Assembly (NCBI RefSeq): GCF_034424155.1
Contig: NZ_CP139993.1
Span: 92,210 to 156,209, forward strand
Direction of reading: 5' to 3'
DNA from: Hafnia alvei
GTDB taxonomy: Bacteria; Pseudomonadota; Gammaproteobacteria; Enterobacterales; Enterobacteriaceae
Length of the DNA: 64,000 bases
This document shows positions 49,415 through 58,517 of this stretch, piece by piece. How positions within the stretch are numbered: the first letter of the stretch is position 1; every line of letters begins with the position of its first letter. The notes beneath the pieces are model-generated. The model had not been told where the DNA came from. It saw only the letters and a program-made list of their open reading frames with translations, and did no database searches. A program made the translations under genes and the position numbers.

Positions 49415-49466
49415 TATGTTACTTTTCCCGTTATGTCAAAAATGACATAACGGGAAAAGTAACATA
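49415..49466. promoter_or_regulatory. 24-bp perfect inverted repeat abutting the TauE/SafE start
   Basis: Two arms of 24 bases (49415-49438 and 49443-49466) with an AAAA loop. The core CGTTATGTCA...TGACATAACG looks like a ModE-type operator (CGTTAT...ATAACG). The right arm ends on the A of the ATG, so the hairpin in RNA would also hold the ribosome-binding region. Confidence 0.85.
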
Positions 49467-50278
49467 TGTCGTCAGAGTCGAAACGGAATAGAAAAGGTTT
49501 TTTTTCCGGTGCAATCATTGGCGCTTTAGGCGGCCTGATTGGTCTGGGTTGGGCAGAGTTCCGCCTTCCAGTCCTGATGGGTAGTTTTAAAATGCCTACG
49601 CTGGAAGCGGTCATTTTTAACAAAGCAATGAGCCTGACTGTTGTCGCTGTTGCTTTAATATTCCGAACAAAATCCATCGCAGTAGATCAGTTGATGGCAC
49701 ATCTGGATATTGTCATCAATTTATTGGCCGGTAGCCTTATTGGTGCCTGGTGGGCAGCCGGAAGAGCCATCAAAATGTCCCGTATCATGCTGGACCGAAT
49801 TATTCTAATCCTGCTTGTTGTCCTGTCCTTCGTCATGCTTTCAGAAGCGTGGATACCATTACATGATATCTCTGCTGGGTTATTCCCACCTGGAATCACC
49901 ACAATTATTGCGGGCGTTATTGCTGGCTTCTTTATCGGGAACGTAGCGGCTTTACTGGGTGTTGCCGGTGGGGAACTCCTTATTCCTACCATTGTTATTC
50001 TTTTTGGTGCAGACATTAAACTGGCTGGCAGTCTGTCATTGATGATTAGTTTACCAACAATGATAGTTGGTTTTTCGCGCTACACGAATGCCGATGCCTT
50101 CCAAATCCTGAAAAAAGAGAAAAAGCTCTTTATGTGGATGGTGATTGGTTCGGTTATCGGTGCTGCCATGGGGGGCCTTATGCTTGGTATGTTCCCTGTA
50201 AAAATACTCATGACGTTGTTGGGTGTTGTACTCCTGATCTCTGCAATCAAAACCTTTCAACACACCCGGAAAAGTTGA
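49466..50278 (+). CDS. TauE/SafE family anion exporter
   Basis: A 270-residue inner-membrane protein with about eight hydrophobic segments. It has two related halves, GAIIGALGGLIGLGWAEFRL near the start and GFFIGNVAALLGVAGGELLI in the middle, which is the TauE/SafE repeat. The family exports sulfite, sulfoacetate or related anions. In this ars transposon it may export a thio- or oxyanion; that is an inference. Its expression is probably controlled by the hairpin operator that abuts the start and by the ModE-like regulator downstream. Confidence 0.85.
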   Translation: MSSESKRNRKGFFSGAIIGALGGLIGLGWAEFRLPVLMGSFKMPTLEAVIFNKAMSLTVVAVALIFRTKSIAVDQLMAHLDIVINLLAGSLIGAWWAAGRAIKMSRIMLDRIILILLVVLSFVMLSEAWIPLHDISAGLFPPGITTIIAGVIAGFFIGNVAALLGVAGGELLIPTIVILFGADIKLAGSLSLMISLPTMIVGFSRYTNADAFQILKKEKKLFMWMVIGSVIGAAMGGLMLGMFPVKILMTLLGVVLLISAIKTFQHTRKS

Positions 50279-50340
50279 TTAATGGCAAAGCTTCGGGTGC
50301 TACCACATCACAGAAATAATAAGTTCGGAAAGGTATCAGA

Positions 50341-50709
50341 ATGGAAAATACATCCTTTAAGTCAAACTTAATATTAGTCAGACCACGGATATATATTAAT
50401 GACAACATCTCACTGGGACCGGGGAAGATCGACCTTTTACGGGCGATAGATGGTTTCAACTCCCTTTCGGCGGCAGCTAAAGATCTGGGAATACCCTATA
50501 AAAGAGCATGGATCTTACTCGACTCGTTGAACAAGGGGATCGGTAAGCCTGTTGTGAGTACATCTACAGGTGGCAACAAAGGTGGCGGTACAGTTCTGAC
50601 CCCTCTGGGGCGGAAATTACTGGCCTGGTATGATCAAGCAGAGGCTCATCTTAATGAGCAATCCCAGCAACAGTTGATTGATTTAGAAAACATTCTTTTT
50701 GGCGAATAA
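50341..50709 (+). CDS. ModE N-terminal-like winged-helix regulator
   Basis: A 122-residue DNA-binding protein of the ModE/LysR-HTH type: KIDLLRAIDGFNSLSAAAKD followed by LGIPYKRAWILLDSLNKGIG and the wing GGNKGGGTVLTPLGRKLLAW, all as in ModE. There are no molybdate-binding (MOP) domains, so it is a ModE N-terminal domain alone, and its ligand is unknown. Genes downstream of TauE/SafE with a ModE-like palindrome make it the likely regulator of that exporter. Confidence 0.8.
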   Translation: MENTSFKSNLILVRPRIYINDNISLGPGKIDLLRAIDGFNSLSAAAKDLGIPYKRAWILLDSLNKGIGKPVVSTSTGGNKGGGTVLTPLGRKLLAWYDQAEAHLNEQSQQQLIDLENILFGE

Positions 50710-50769
50710 TGGACATGACTGGCAGTTAAACTCAGAGGTGCCTTTGACTGAAAAAATAGTCCAGACATC

Positions 50770-50789
50770 AAGGGGGCATATGCCCCCTT
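50770..50789. terminator. Bidirectional terminator between the regulator and arsA2
   Basis: Perfect 20-bp palindrome AAGGGGGCATATGCCCCCTT between convergent genes. Confidence 0.8.
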
Positions 50790-50794
50790 GTCAG

Positions 50795-52552
50795 TTATTG
50801 CGCCATTTCTTCCAGCAGGTCGATACCTACAGGCTCTTCACTCTGCAGTGGCGTTAACGCAATACGCTTAGCATACTGCTCTTCCACGTCAGAGATGAGA
50901 GGCAGCTCCCGGCTCGCCCTGGTCATCAGGAAGGGGGAGGTCGGCTTAGCTGCGGCAAGGCTGTTATTGACAACCCATGCCCAGGGTTCAATCCCTGCCC
51001 GACGTAGATCACTCTGCAGGTTGGCTGCTTCCAGCACCGGTGTGGTTTCAGCAAGGGTGACAATAATGACTCTGGTTTTATCCGGGTCCTGCAACTGCAT
51101 CATCGGTGTGATGACATGATCATGTGATTGCCCCATCTGGCGCACCATTTCCCGGTGATATGCCCCGGTAGCATCCAGTAATAAAAGGGTATGCCCGGTC
51201 GGGGCCGTATCCATAATGACGAAATGGTCGTCTGCTTCTTTGATAATCCGCGAGAACGCCTGGAAGACCGCTATCTCCTCAGTGCACGGTGAACGGAGAT
51301 CTTCCTCTAACACCGCCAGCCCTTCGGCATCAAGTCCTTTACCCTGGTTTTCTATTACAAAGTTACGATAACGCTCAGTTTCTGCTTTCGGGTCGATACG
51401 GCTCACCTGTAGATTTGGCAGTGAACCATCCAGCGTGTAAGAAAGATGTGCTGCCGGATCGGAAGTGGTCAGATGGACTTTGTGACCCCGTTTTGCCAGC
51501 GATACTGCAACCGATGCCGCCACGGTCGTTTTGCCCACACCGCCTTTGCCCATTGTCATCACCAGACCTTTTCCGGAATGGCTGAGTTCATCCACCAGTT
51601 CTGCCAGTTTTGGCAGCGCTAATGTGTTCAGCGTTGTGGTTGGCGTATCAGGCATCTCTTTATTGTCCGTAAATAACGCCCGCAGTGCATCCAGACCGAC
51701 CAGGTTGAAAGGCTTAAGATAAAGTTGTGAACGCGGCAAAGCAGCCAGATTCTCCGGCATTGCCAGTAGCGCCTTCTCTTCACGCGCCAGAATGCTTTGT
51801 GCCAGTCGATCATCGACACCGGCGAACGGTGGCAGTACGCCATTAATGGCGAGGTGTTGATGCTGCAGACCGATGGCGTAGAGCTCATCGTGCGTATGTG
51901 AGACTTCTTTTAATGTAGAAGTTTGTGCACGAGCAACCAGCACTAAGCGCGTAAGCGTTGCATCAGAGAGTGCTTTAACCGCATCTGCATACTGATGCTG
52001 CTGTTTTTCCAGTCCGACCAGCGGTCCGAGATTGGCAGCAGCATCTGGATTAGCATCGAGATAGCCACTCCAGGCACCCGGTAGTTCAAGCATACGGATG
52101 GTATGACCGGTTGGTGCAGTATCGAATACGATATGGTCATATTTCTCCCGCAGTTCATGGTTGGTAAGCAACCCGGTAAATTCATCAAAAGCGGCAATTT
52201 CCGTCGTGCAGGAGCCGGAAAGTTGTTCCTCAATACTGCTTACCACATCAGCAGGCATTAACTCACGAACTGGATTCAGTACACGATCGCGATAAGCCTG
52301 AGCTGCAGCCATTGGATCAACTTCCATTGCTGCAAGGTTGGATACTGAGTCAATATCAATAATTCGGTGACCGATAGTCTGGCTGAACACCTGGCCTACG
52401 TTTGAAGCCGGATCGGTGCTGACCAGCAGTGTTTTTTTACCCTGATCGGCCAGCCACACAGCAGTAGCACAGGCAAGTGATGTCTTACCGACGCCACCTT
52501 TACCGGTGAAGAAAATAAACGGTGTAATCTCTTTCAAAAATGGAATGTTCAT
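50795..52552 (-). CDS. arsA: Second ArsA ATPase, lacking the Cys172 equivalent
   Basis: A 585-residue double ATPase, collinear with ArsA1: P-loops [16 protein letters not shown] and [14 protein letters not shown], two DTAPTGH motifs. Cys113 and the later Cys are present ([26 protein letters not shown]) but the position of Cys172 has Asn (AAANLGPLVGLE). In ArsA1 that position is Cys. It lies 19 bases after arsD2, the last gene of the second operon. Probably a lower-affinity or differently regulated pump ATPase. Confidence 0.95.
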   Translation of the reverse strand: MNIPFLKEITPFIFFTGKGGVGKTSLACATAVWLADQGKKTLLVSTDPASNVGQVFSQTIGHRIIDIDSVSNLAAMEVDPMAAAQAYRDRVLNPVRELMPADVVSSIEEQLSGSCTTEIAAFDEFTGLLTNHELREKYDHIVFDTAPTGHTIRMLELPGAWSGYLDANPDAAANLGPLVGLEKQQHQYADAVKALSDATLTRLVLVARAQTSTLKEVSHTHDELYAIGLQHQHLAINGVLPPFAGVDDRLAQSILAREEKALLAMPENLAALPRSQLYLKPFNLVGLDALRALFTDNKEMPDTPTTTLNTLALPKLAELVDELSHSGKGLVMTMGKGGVGKTTVAASVAVSLAKRGHKVHLTTSDPAAHLSYTLDGSLPNLQVSRIDPKAETERYRNFVIENQGKGLDAEGLAVLEEDLRSPCTEEIAVFQAFSRIIKEADDHFVIMDTAPTGHTLLLLDATGAYHREMVRQMGQSHDHVITPMMQLQDPDKTRVIIVTLAETTPVLEAANLQSDLRRAGIEPWAWVVNNSLAAAKPTSPFLMTRASRELPLISDVEEQYAKRIALTPLQSEEPVGIDLLEEMAQ

Positions 52553-52571
52553 TAGTTATTCTCCTCTACAG

Positions 52572-52934
52572 TTAAGGCATACGTGGAATGCTGCAGCAGC
52601 GTGGCTGCGTACTGTCTTCACTCCAGTCTTGTGTTAACTGGATACCTGCCCAACGGGCAATATCTTCTCGAGTAGGCAGTTTGCCTGCCATAACCAGCTT
52701 GCCATCTAGCAAGGTGACAGGCAGGGATTCCATCCCTGATGTGTTCAGGAACTCCTTAATGACAGGGTTTTTCAGGAATTGCTGTGGGTTCTTCGCCAGG
52801 CTATAGCGCTGAATATCGACGCCATTCTTTTTCGCCCACTCAGCGCTCGCGTTCCATTTGACTGCTTCGTCGCTGACTACAACGCTGCTGGTTGCACAGC
52901 AACTCGCTGATTCATAAATTTCAATCTTTGGCAT
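52572..52934 (-). CDS. arsD: Second ArsD, lacking Cys18
   Basis: A 120-residue ArsD. Cys12 and Cys13 are present (ESASCCATSSVVVSDE) but residue 18 is Val, whereas Cys18 is part of the ArsD1 arsenic site. Only one C-terminal Cys pair remains (QPRCCSIP). It is followed directly by arsA2. The missing Cys parallels the missing Cys in ArsA2, suggesting a matched, divergent chaperone-ATPase pair. Confidence 0.94.
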   Translation of the reverse strand: MPKIEIYESASCCATSSVVVSDEAVKWNASAEWAKKNGVDIQRYSLAKNPQQFLKNPVIKEFLNTSGMESLPVTLLDGKLVMAGKLPTREDIARWAGIQLTQDWSEDSTQPRCCSIPRMP

Positions 52935-52937
52935 GTT

Positions 52938-52981
52938 GTTTACCTCAATGTTAAGTCGTATTGCTTTACATTGAGGTAAAC
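52938..52981. promoter_or_regulatory. 14-bp inverted repeat before arsD2
   Basis: Arms GTTTACCTCAATGT (52938-52951) and ACATTGAGGTAAAC (52968-52981), loop 16 bases, immediately upstream of the arsD2 start. It may be a regulator-binding site or an mRNA hairpin controlling arsD2A2 separately from the genes before. Confidence 0.7.
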
Positions 52982-53007
52982 GAATGAGGCGGGAAAAAGA
53001 TGCGCGG

Positions 53008-53553
53008 TTAATTCATTTTTTTGTGGCAGCAGACTAATGAAGTGTCATCCGCCTCGATACGACAGAGTTCTGTCATCAACTCTTTAAGATGCTTTCTGGC
53101 CCGCAGCAAACGGGATTTAAACGCCGTAAGCGAGATACCTAACTCTTCTGCCAGCACCTGTTGCGGGCGTCGATTAAGATCGGATTCTTCAATCAGCCAT
53201 CGTTCATCTTCCGGCAGAGACTGTAGTGTTTCCGGCAAGCAGATATCCAGTGTTGAAATGGCATCAGGGGTGACGTCAGACAACAGAATATCTTCTTCCA
53301 GCTCCACAAACTCCCTGGCGATGCGATATTCGTCAATTAGCAGATTTCTTGCCGCGCGATATAACCACGCCTTTGGATTTTCCATTTCACAAAAGGAATC
53401 CGCGTGAGCACGGGCACGAAGAAAAAGCTCCTGCAAAAGATCTGCTGCCTTCTCAACATCGCCGGTTTTGGATGCCAGGAAACGAGATAGCTCAGCCTCA
53501 TGTTGACGCCAGAAAACAGCCATACATGAATTGAAAGCCATCACATCACTCAT
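53008..53553 (-). CDS. Sigma-70 family (ECF-like) RNA polymerase sigma factor
   Basis: About 181 residues. Region 2: AADLLQELFLRARAHADSFC and KAWLYRAARNLLIDEYR; region 4: LAEELGISLTAFKSRLLRAR. The C-terminal CRIEADDTSLVCCHKKMN has three Cys, a possible metal or thiol site. Start at 53553 with GAGGTG upstream. It sits between arsH and arsD2 in the same operon, where sigma factors are not common. Which promoters it reads, and whether an anti-sigma exists, is unknown; no anti-sigma gene is adjacent. Confidence 0.85.
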   Translation of the reverse strand: MSDVMAFNSCMAVFWRQHEAELSRFLASKTGDVEKAADLLQELFLRARAHADSFCEMENPKAWLYRAARNLLIDEYRIAREFVELEEDILLSDVTPDAISTLDICLPETLQSLPEDERWLIEESDLNRRPQQVLAEELGISLTAFKSRLLRARKHLKELMTELCRIEADDTSLVCCHKKMN

Positions 53554-53561
53554 GCCACACC

Positions 53562-54272
53562 TCAAATCTTGTTCTGATTGACTCGTCGGGATAGTTCTTC
53601 TGCTGACTCTTTTCGCTCGCTGTAGCGGTCAACGAGGTAAGCAGAGTTCCCTCTGGTGAGAAGGGTAAACTTCATCAGTTCTTCCATCACATCGACAATG
53701 CGGTCGTAATAAGATGATGGCTTCATGCGCCCATCTTCATCAAACTCCTGCCAGGCTTTAGCCACTGAGGACTGGTTCGGAATGGTGATCATCCGCATCC
53801 AGCGGCCAAGAATACGCATCTGGTTTACAGCATTGAATGACTGGGAGCCACCAGATACCTGCATGACGGCCAGCGTTTTACCCTGAGAAGGGCGAACAGC
53901 GCCTTCGGATAAGGGTATCCAGTCAATTTGTGCTTTCATGATGCCGGTCATCGCACCGTGGCGTTCTGGTGAGCACCACACCATCCCTTCGGACCAGCGA
54001 ACCAGTTCACGTAATTCCATGACCTTAGGATGTGTCTCTGGGGCGTCATCAGGAAGAGGCAGACCCGACGGGTTGAAGATACGCACCTCTGCGCCCATGG
54101 CAGTCAATAACCTTGCTGCTTCCTCAGTTGCCAGTCGGCTGTATGAGCGTTCACGTACAGAGCCATACAGCATCAGAATGCGAGGGGGATGCGGAACTAC
54201 AGGTGTCCCAAATCTTGCCTCGGTAATCGAGGTGTCTAAAAAATCAGGTGTAATGTTCTTCAGGTCGTTCAT
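53562..54272 (-). CDS. arsH: NADPH-dependent flavoprotein ArsH
   Basis: A 236-residue flavodoxin-like oxidoreductase. FMN-binding [20 protein letters not shown] and the [19 protein letters not shown] block, plus [16 protein letters not shown], are typical of ArsH. Family enzymes oxidise trivalent organoarsenicals or reduce quinones. It lies 3 bases after arsR2 and just before the sigma gene. Confidence 0.95.
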   Translation of the reverse strand: MNDLKNITPDFLDTSITEARFGTPVVPHPPRILMLYGSVRERSYSRLATEEAARLLTAMGAEVRIFNPSGLPLPDDAPETHPKVMELRELVRWSEGMVWCSPERHGAMTGIMKAQIDWIPLSEGAVRPSQGKTLAVMQVSGGSQSFNAVNQMRILGRWMRMITIPNQSSVAKAWQEFDEDGRMKPSSYYDRIVDVMEELMKFTLLTRGNSAYLVDRYSERKESAEELSRRVNQNKI

Positions 54273-54275
54273 TTA

Positions 54276-54608
54276 TTATTCCTCATGCTTTTTATTGCTC
54301 TTATCAGAAAGACTCAAAGATGAGCCTGCACAGCACTCATCAATCAAAAAAGCCATAAGTTCTTCAAGTTGCTCATAACGAGAATGACAAAACAGGGTTC
54401 GCCCTTGTCTTTCCTGCCGGATCAGCCCGACAGAAATAAGAGCTGAAAGATGATGGCTTAAGGTAGACGCAGGGATTTGAATCCTCTTCTGAAGGTCACC
54501 CACAGGTAATCCCCCTGGCCCTGCTCTTACCAATTCCTTATAAATTGCCAGTCTTGTCTGATGCCCCAACTCCTTCAGGGCAGCCGCAGCCGATGCGATA
54601 TTCATCAT
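54276..54608 (-). CDS. arsR: Second ArsR-family repressor (no CVC motif)
   Basis: A 110-residue SmtB/ArsR winged helix (MMNIASAAAALKELGHQTRL; IPASTLSHHLSALISVGLIR). The Cys triad of class I ArsR is absent; instead cysteines occur near the end (RTLFCHSRY and DECCAGSS), like atypical ArsRs that bind As(III) at the C-terminus. Start at 54608 after GAGGT. First gene of arsR2-arsH-sigma-arsD2-arsA2. Confidence 0.9.
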   Translation of the reverse strand: MMNIASAAAALKELGHQTRLAIYKELVRAGPGGLPVGDLQKRIQIPASTLSHHLSALISVGLIRQERQGRTLFCHSRYEQLEELMAFLIDECCAGSSLSLSDKSNKKHEE

Positions 54609-54733
54609 ATACCTCGTCATTATATTTCCATACTTCCAAAATAATAGAAATATTGATTTTTTTCAATACACGATTTTTATGGAGGTTTCTCAAAAGAAGA
54701 CAGATAGAGCTACAAATAAATTAGTTAAGCTGC

Positions 54734-55342
54734 TCAAATTGAACGAGAGGAAGCATTCTCAGTTGTTAAATGTGCTGCTTTCACCCTGAGGATGGTTTGT
54801 CTCGTTGTACTGAACTCACGTGCAACGGCGCTGATGCTGGTTCCGGCGTCAATACGTGCGATAACAGCCAGTTGTTGTTCAGCATTCAGTGTGGAAGGAC
54901 GTCCAAACCGCTTTCCTGCAGCTTTTGCCCTCGCAATGCCTGACTGTGTTCGCTCAAGCAGCAAATCCCGCTCAAATTCCGCCACAGCAGAAATCACCTG
55001 CATCGTCATCTTCCCTGCCGGGCTGGTCAAATCCACGCCTCCGAGCGCCAGGCAATGAACACGGATACCTGACGTCTCCAGCTGCTCTACGGTTTTTCGA
55101 ATATCCATCGCATTACGTCCGAGGCGGTCAAGTTTGGTGACAATCAACACATCACCGATTTCCATGCGGTCAAGCAACCGGATAAATCCAGGTCGCTCAC
55201 ATGCTGCAACCGAACCACTGATATGTTCTTCAATGAAACGTTGGGACCTGACATCAAAACCCGCAGCCTGAATTTCCCTCCGCTGATTTTCGGTGGTTTG
55301 CTCAAGAGTGGAAACACGGCAATAAGCAAAAACACGTGACAT
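54734..55342 (-). CDS. tnpR: Tn3-family resolvase of the ars transposon
   Basis: A 202-residue serine recombinase: catalytic Ser in [14 protein letters not shown], then [35 protein letters not shown] and a Hin-like helix-turn-helix ([19 protein letters not shown]). Resolves cointegrates at res, which should lie in 55343-55500 where GTACGAAA and TTTCGGAC repeats are visible. Divergent from tnpA. Confidence 0.94.
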   Translation of the reverse strand: MSRVFAYCRVSTLEQTTENQRREIQAAGFDVRSQRFIEEHISGSVAACERPGFIRLLDRMEIGDVLIVTKLDRLGRNAMDIRKTVEQLETSGIRVHCLALGGVDLTSPAGKMTMQVISAVAEFERDLLLERTQSGIARAKAAGKRFGRPSTLNAEQQLAVIARIDAGTSISAVAREFSTTRQTILRVKAAHLTTENASSRSI

Positions 55343-55500
55343 AGGAAACTTTCCGTACGAAAAGGGTGTCCGAATTTTAACACCTGTACGAAATGAATTT
55401 CACTTACTTTCGGACAAGTTTACAGAATGGTGTACGAAACCGACCGGTTTCGGTCAGGGCAAGAAATAACGTAAATAAACTATATGCAGAGGAAGCATTT
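55343..55500. other. res region of the ars transposon
   Basis: Contains repeated GTACGAAA (55353-55360, 55386-55393, 55430-55437) and inverted TTTCGGAC, plus a GAAACCGACCGGTTTC palindrome at 55435-55450. Expected crossover and resolvase-binding region between tnpR and tnpA. Confidence 0.55.
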
Positions 55501-58485
55501 ATGCCACGGAGACAAATACTCAGTAGTGAAGAAAAAGAACGCTTGTTGGTTGTGCCGGAAGATGACGTTCTTCTGACGCGCATGTGCTTTTTGAACGAAC
55601 ATGACCTCGCGCTTATTAATAAACATCGCAGACCAGCTAACCGCCTGGGCTTTGCTGTTTTACTTTGCTATTTGCGAGGGCCAGGATTTCCACCCGACAA
55701 TAATGAGTCCCCTCACTACGGGGTTGTTTCCCGGCTTGCGGCTCATTTGAAACTTCAGCCTGATCTGTGGGCAGAGTATGCATCAAGAGAGGTCACCCGC
55801 TGGGAACATCTGGCTGAACTCTACCGCTACCTTGAATTATCCCCCTTCAGCCGGGCGCTGCAAAAAAACTGTATTCGCCACCTTTATCCCCACGCCATGC
55901 GGACAGACAGAGGTTTTTTACTTGCGGAAGAAATGCTCTCCTGGCTCCACAGTAATAAGATTATTTTCCCCTCTGTTGAGGTGATCGAACGAACCCTTGC
56001 TGAAGCAACAACGCTTGCTGACAGAGCGGTTTTTTCTGCGCTGACCGAGCAGCTTGAACCGGGGCAAAAAGCGGCACTGGACCGCCTGCTGGTATCTGAG
56101 GGTGAACAACCTTCACGGCTGGCCTGGTTGCTTCAGCCTCCGGGAAAAATAAACGGCAAAAATGTCCTGCAACATATCGACAGGTTAAATGCGATAGAGT
56201 CGCTGGCACTGCCTGACGGTATTGCGCTTTCCGTGCATCAGAACCGGCTCCTGAAACTCGCACGCGAAGGCAGGAAAATGAGTAGCCGGGACCTGGCAAA
56301 ATTCACGGATGTTCGCCGTTATGCCTCGCTGGTTTGTATCATATCGGAAGCCAGAGCCACCCTGACTGATGAAGTTATTGATCTGCACGAGCGTATTCTG
56401 GGCAGTCTGTTCAGCAGGGCAAAACGCACTCAGGCCGAGCGGCTCCAGCAAACGGGAAAGCTGATTCAGAGTAAACTGAAGCAATACGTTACCGTCGGGC
56501 AGGCCTTACTTAACGCCAGAGAGTCTGGGGAAGATCCCTGGGCCGCAATAGAAGACGTGCTTCCCTGGCAGGAATTCATCAACAGCGTGGAAGAGACGCG
56601 GTTCCTGTCACGTAAGGACAACTTCGATCCGTTGCATCTGATCACAGAAAAATACAGTACGCTGCGTAAATACGCGCCCCGGATGCTGTCAGCGTTGCAG
56701 TTCAGGGCTGCTCCCGCTGCAATGCAGCTCGGTGACGCTCTGGATACCGTCAAAGAGATGTATCGAAAGCAACTCCGAAAAGTACCACCTTCCGCACCAA
56801 TCGGTTTCATCCCGGAAAGCTGGAGAAAAGTTGTGATTACCCCCACCGGCATTGACCGAAAATATTACGAATTTTGCGTGCTGAATGAGCTGAAGGGAGC
56901 ATTACGTTCTGGCGATATCTGGGTAAAGGGATCACGCCGTTACAGGAATTTCGATGATTATCTGATCCCGTCCGGCGATTTTGAAAAATCACTCAAGGAT
57001 AACCAGTTACCCCTTGCTGTTCCGGGCGATTGCCATGAATACATTGAGAGCCGTTTGACGCTTCTGGCATCGCGCCTGGAGGAAGTTAATGCAATGGCGC
57101 TGGCCGGTGATTTACCCGATGTTGATATATCGGATAAAGGCGTGAAAATTACCCCGCTGGATAATAGTGTTCCTTCAACAGCATCCCCTTTTGGCGATCT
57201 GGTTTACGGCATGCTACCTCATCCTAAAATTACTGAAATGCTGGATGAAGTGGACGGCTGGACTGGTTTTACCCGCCATTTCACCCATCTCAAGAACAAT
57301 CACATCAGACCTAAAGACAGAAAGTTGTTACTGACCACCATTCTTGCCGATGGGATCAACCTTGGGCTGACAAAAATGGCCGAATCCTGTCCGGGAACGA
57401 CAAAATCGTCACTCGAGGGCATTCAGGCCTGGTACATCAGGGATGAAACCTATTCAGCCGCGCTGGCCGAGTTGGTTAATGCGCAGAAAAAGCGGCCTCT
57501 GGCAGCATTCTGGGGCGATGGAACAACGTCATCGTCTGACGGACAGAACTTTCGGGTGGGGAGTCACGGGCGTTATGCGGGTCAGGTCAATCTGAAATAC
57601 GGTCAGGAGCCAGGCGTGCAAATTTATACACATATTTCGGACCAGTACAGCCCGTTTTACACCAAAGTCATCAGCCGTGTTCGGGATTCAACACACGTAC
57701 TTGATGGTCTGCTGTATCACGAAACCGATCTGGAAATTACAGAGCATTATACTGACACCGCAGGTTTCACTGAGCATGTTTTCGCGCTAATGCATCTGCT
57801 CGGATTCGCTTTTGCGCCAAGGATCCGGGATCTTCATGACAAGCGGCTGTTTATTCATGGGAAAGCTGAGTTGTATCCGGGGCTTCAGTCAATCATCTCC
57901 TCAACCAGCCTGAATCTGAAGGAAATTGAAACCCACTGGCATGAGGTACTGCGTCTGGCAAGTTCTATAAAGCAGGGAACGGTAACAGCATCACTGATGA
58001 TGAAAAAGCTGGCCAGCTATCCTAAACAGAATGGTCTGGCAAAGGCTCTGAGGGAGGTTGGCCGCATAGAAAGGTCATTGTTTATGTTGGACTGGTTCCG
58101 GGATCCTTCGCTGCGTCGACGAGTACAGGCTGGGTTGAATAAAGGTGAGGCCCGTAATGCCCTTGCGCGAGCAGTCTTTATGCACCGGCTGGGGGAAATC
58201 AGAGATCGGGGACTGGAAAACCAGAGTTACCGGGCAAGTGGGTTGACATTGCTGACTGCGGCGATCTCGCTGTGGAATACGGTCTATATAGAAAGAGCGG
58301 TAGATTCATTGAGACGGAAAGGGATCGCGATTAATGAGCAACTGATTACCCATCTGTCACCGCTGGGATGGGAACATATCAACCTGAGCGGGGATTACGT
58401 CTGGAGAACAAACCTCAAACTGGGACAGGGTAAATACCGCGCATTACGCTCAGTGAATAGTAGTCTGTACAAAAAACAGGCTTAG
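55501..58485 (+). CDS. tnpA: Tn3-family transposase of the ars transposon
   Basis: A 994-residue transposase (MPRRQILSSEEKERLLVVPE). DDE region: FWGDGTTSSSDGQNF (first Asp), HYTDTAGFTEHVFALMHLLG (second Asp) and NKGEARNALARAVFMHRLGE (last Glu). Start at 55501 after GAGGAAGC; a longer frame from 55393 overlaps res. The stop lies in the right terminal repeat, as usual. Its N-terminus resembles the transposase at 63591. Confidence 0.95.
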   Translation: MPRRQILSSEEKERLLVVPEDDVLLTRMCFLNEHDLALINKHRRPANRLGFAVLLCYLRGPGFPPDNNESPHYGVVSRLAAHLKLQPDLWAEYASREVTRWEHLAELYRYLELSPFSRALQKNCIRHLYPHAMRTDRGFLLAEEMLSWLHSNKIIFPSVEVIERTLAEATTLADRAVFSALTEQLEPGQKAALDRLLVSEGEQPSRLAWLLQPPGKINGKNVLQHIDRLNAIESLALPDGIALSVHQNRLLKLAREGRKMSSRDLAKFTDVRRYASLVCIISEARATLTDEVIDLHERILGSLFSRAKRTQAERLQQTGKLIQSKLKQYVTVGQALLNARESGEDPWAAIEDVLPWQEFINSVEETRFLSRKDNFDPLHLITEKYSTLRKYAPRMLSALQFRAAPAAMQLGDALDTVKEMYRKQLRKVPPSAPIGFIPESWRKVVITPTGIDRKYYEFCVLNELKGALRSGDIWVKGSRRYRNFDDYLIPSGDFEKSLKDNQLPLAVPGDCHEYIESRLTLLASRLEEVNAMALAGDLPDVDISDKGVKITPLDNSVPSTASPFGDLVYGMLPHPKITEMLDEVDGWTGFTRHFTHLKNNHIRPKDRKLLLTTILADGINLGLTKMAESCPGTTKSSLEGIQAWYIRDETYSAALAELVNAQKKRPLAAFWGDGTTSSSDGQNFRVGSHGRYAGQVNLKYGQEPGVQIYTHISDQYSPFYTKVISRVRDSTHVLDGLLYHETDLEITEHYTDTAGFTEHVFALMHLLGFAFAPRIRDLHDKRLFIHGKAELYPGLQSIISSTSLNLKEIETHWHEVLRLASSIKQGTVTASLMMKKLASYPKQNGLAKALREVGRIERSLFMLDWFRDPSLRRRVQAGLNKGEARNALARAVFMHRLGEIRDRGLENQSYRASGLTLLTAAISLWNTVYIERAVDSLRRKGIAINEQLITHLSPLGWEHINLSGDYVWRTNLKLGQGKYRALRSVNSSLYKKQA

Positions 58486-58517
58486 CGTAGGATATTTTCC
58501 GTTTTCCAAGCGGACCC

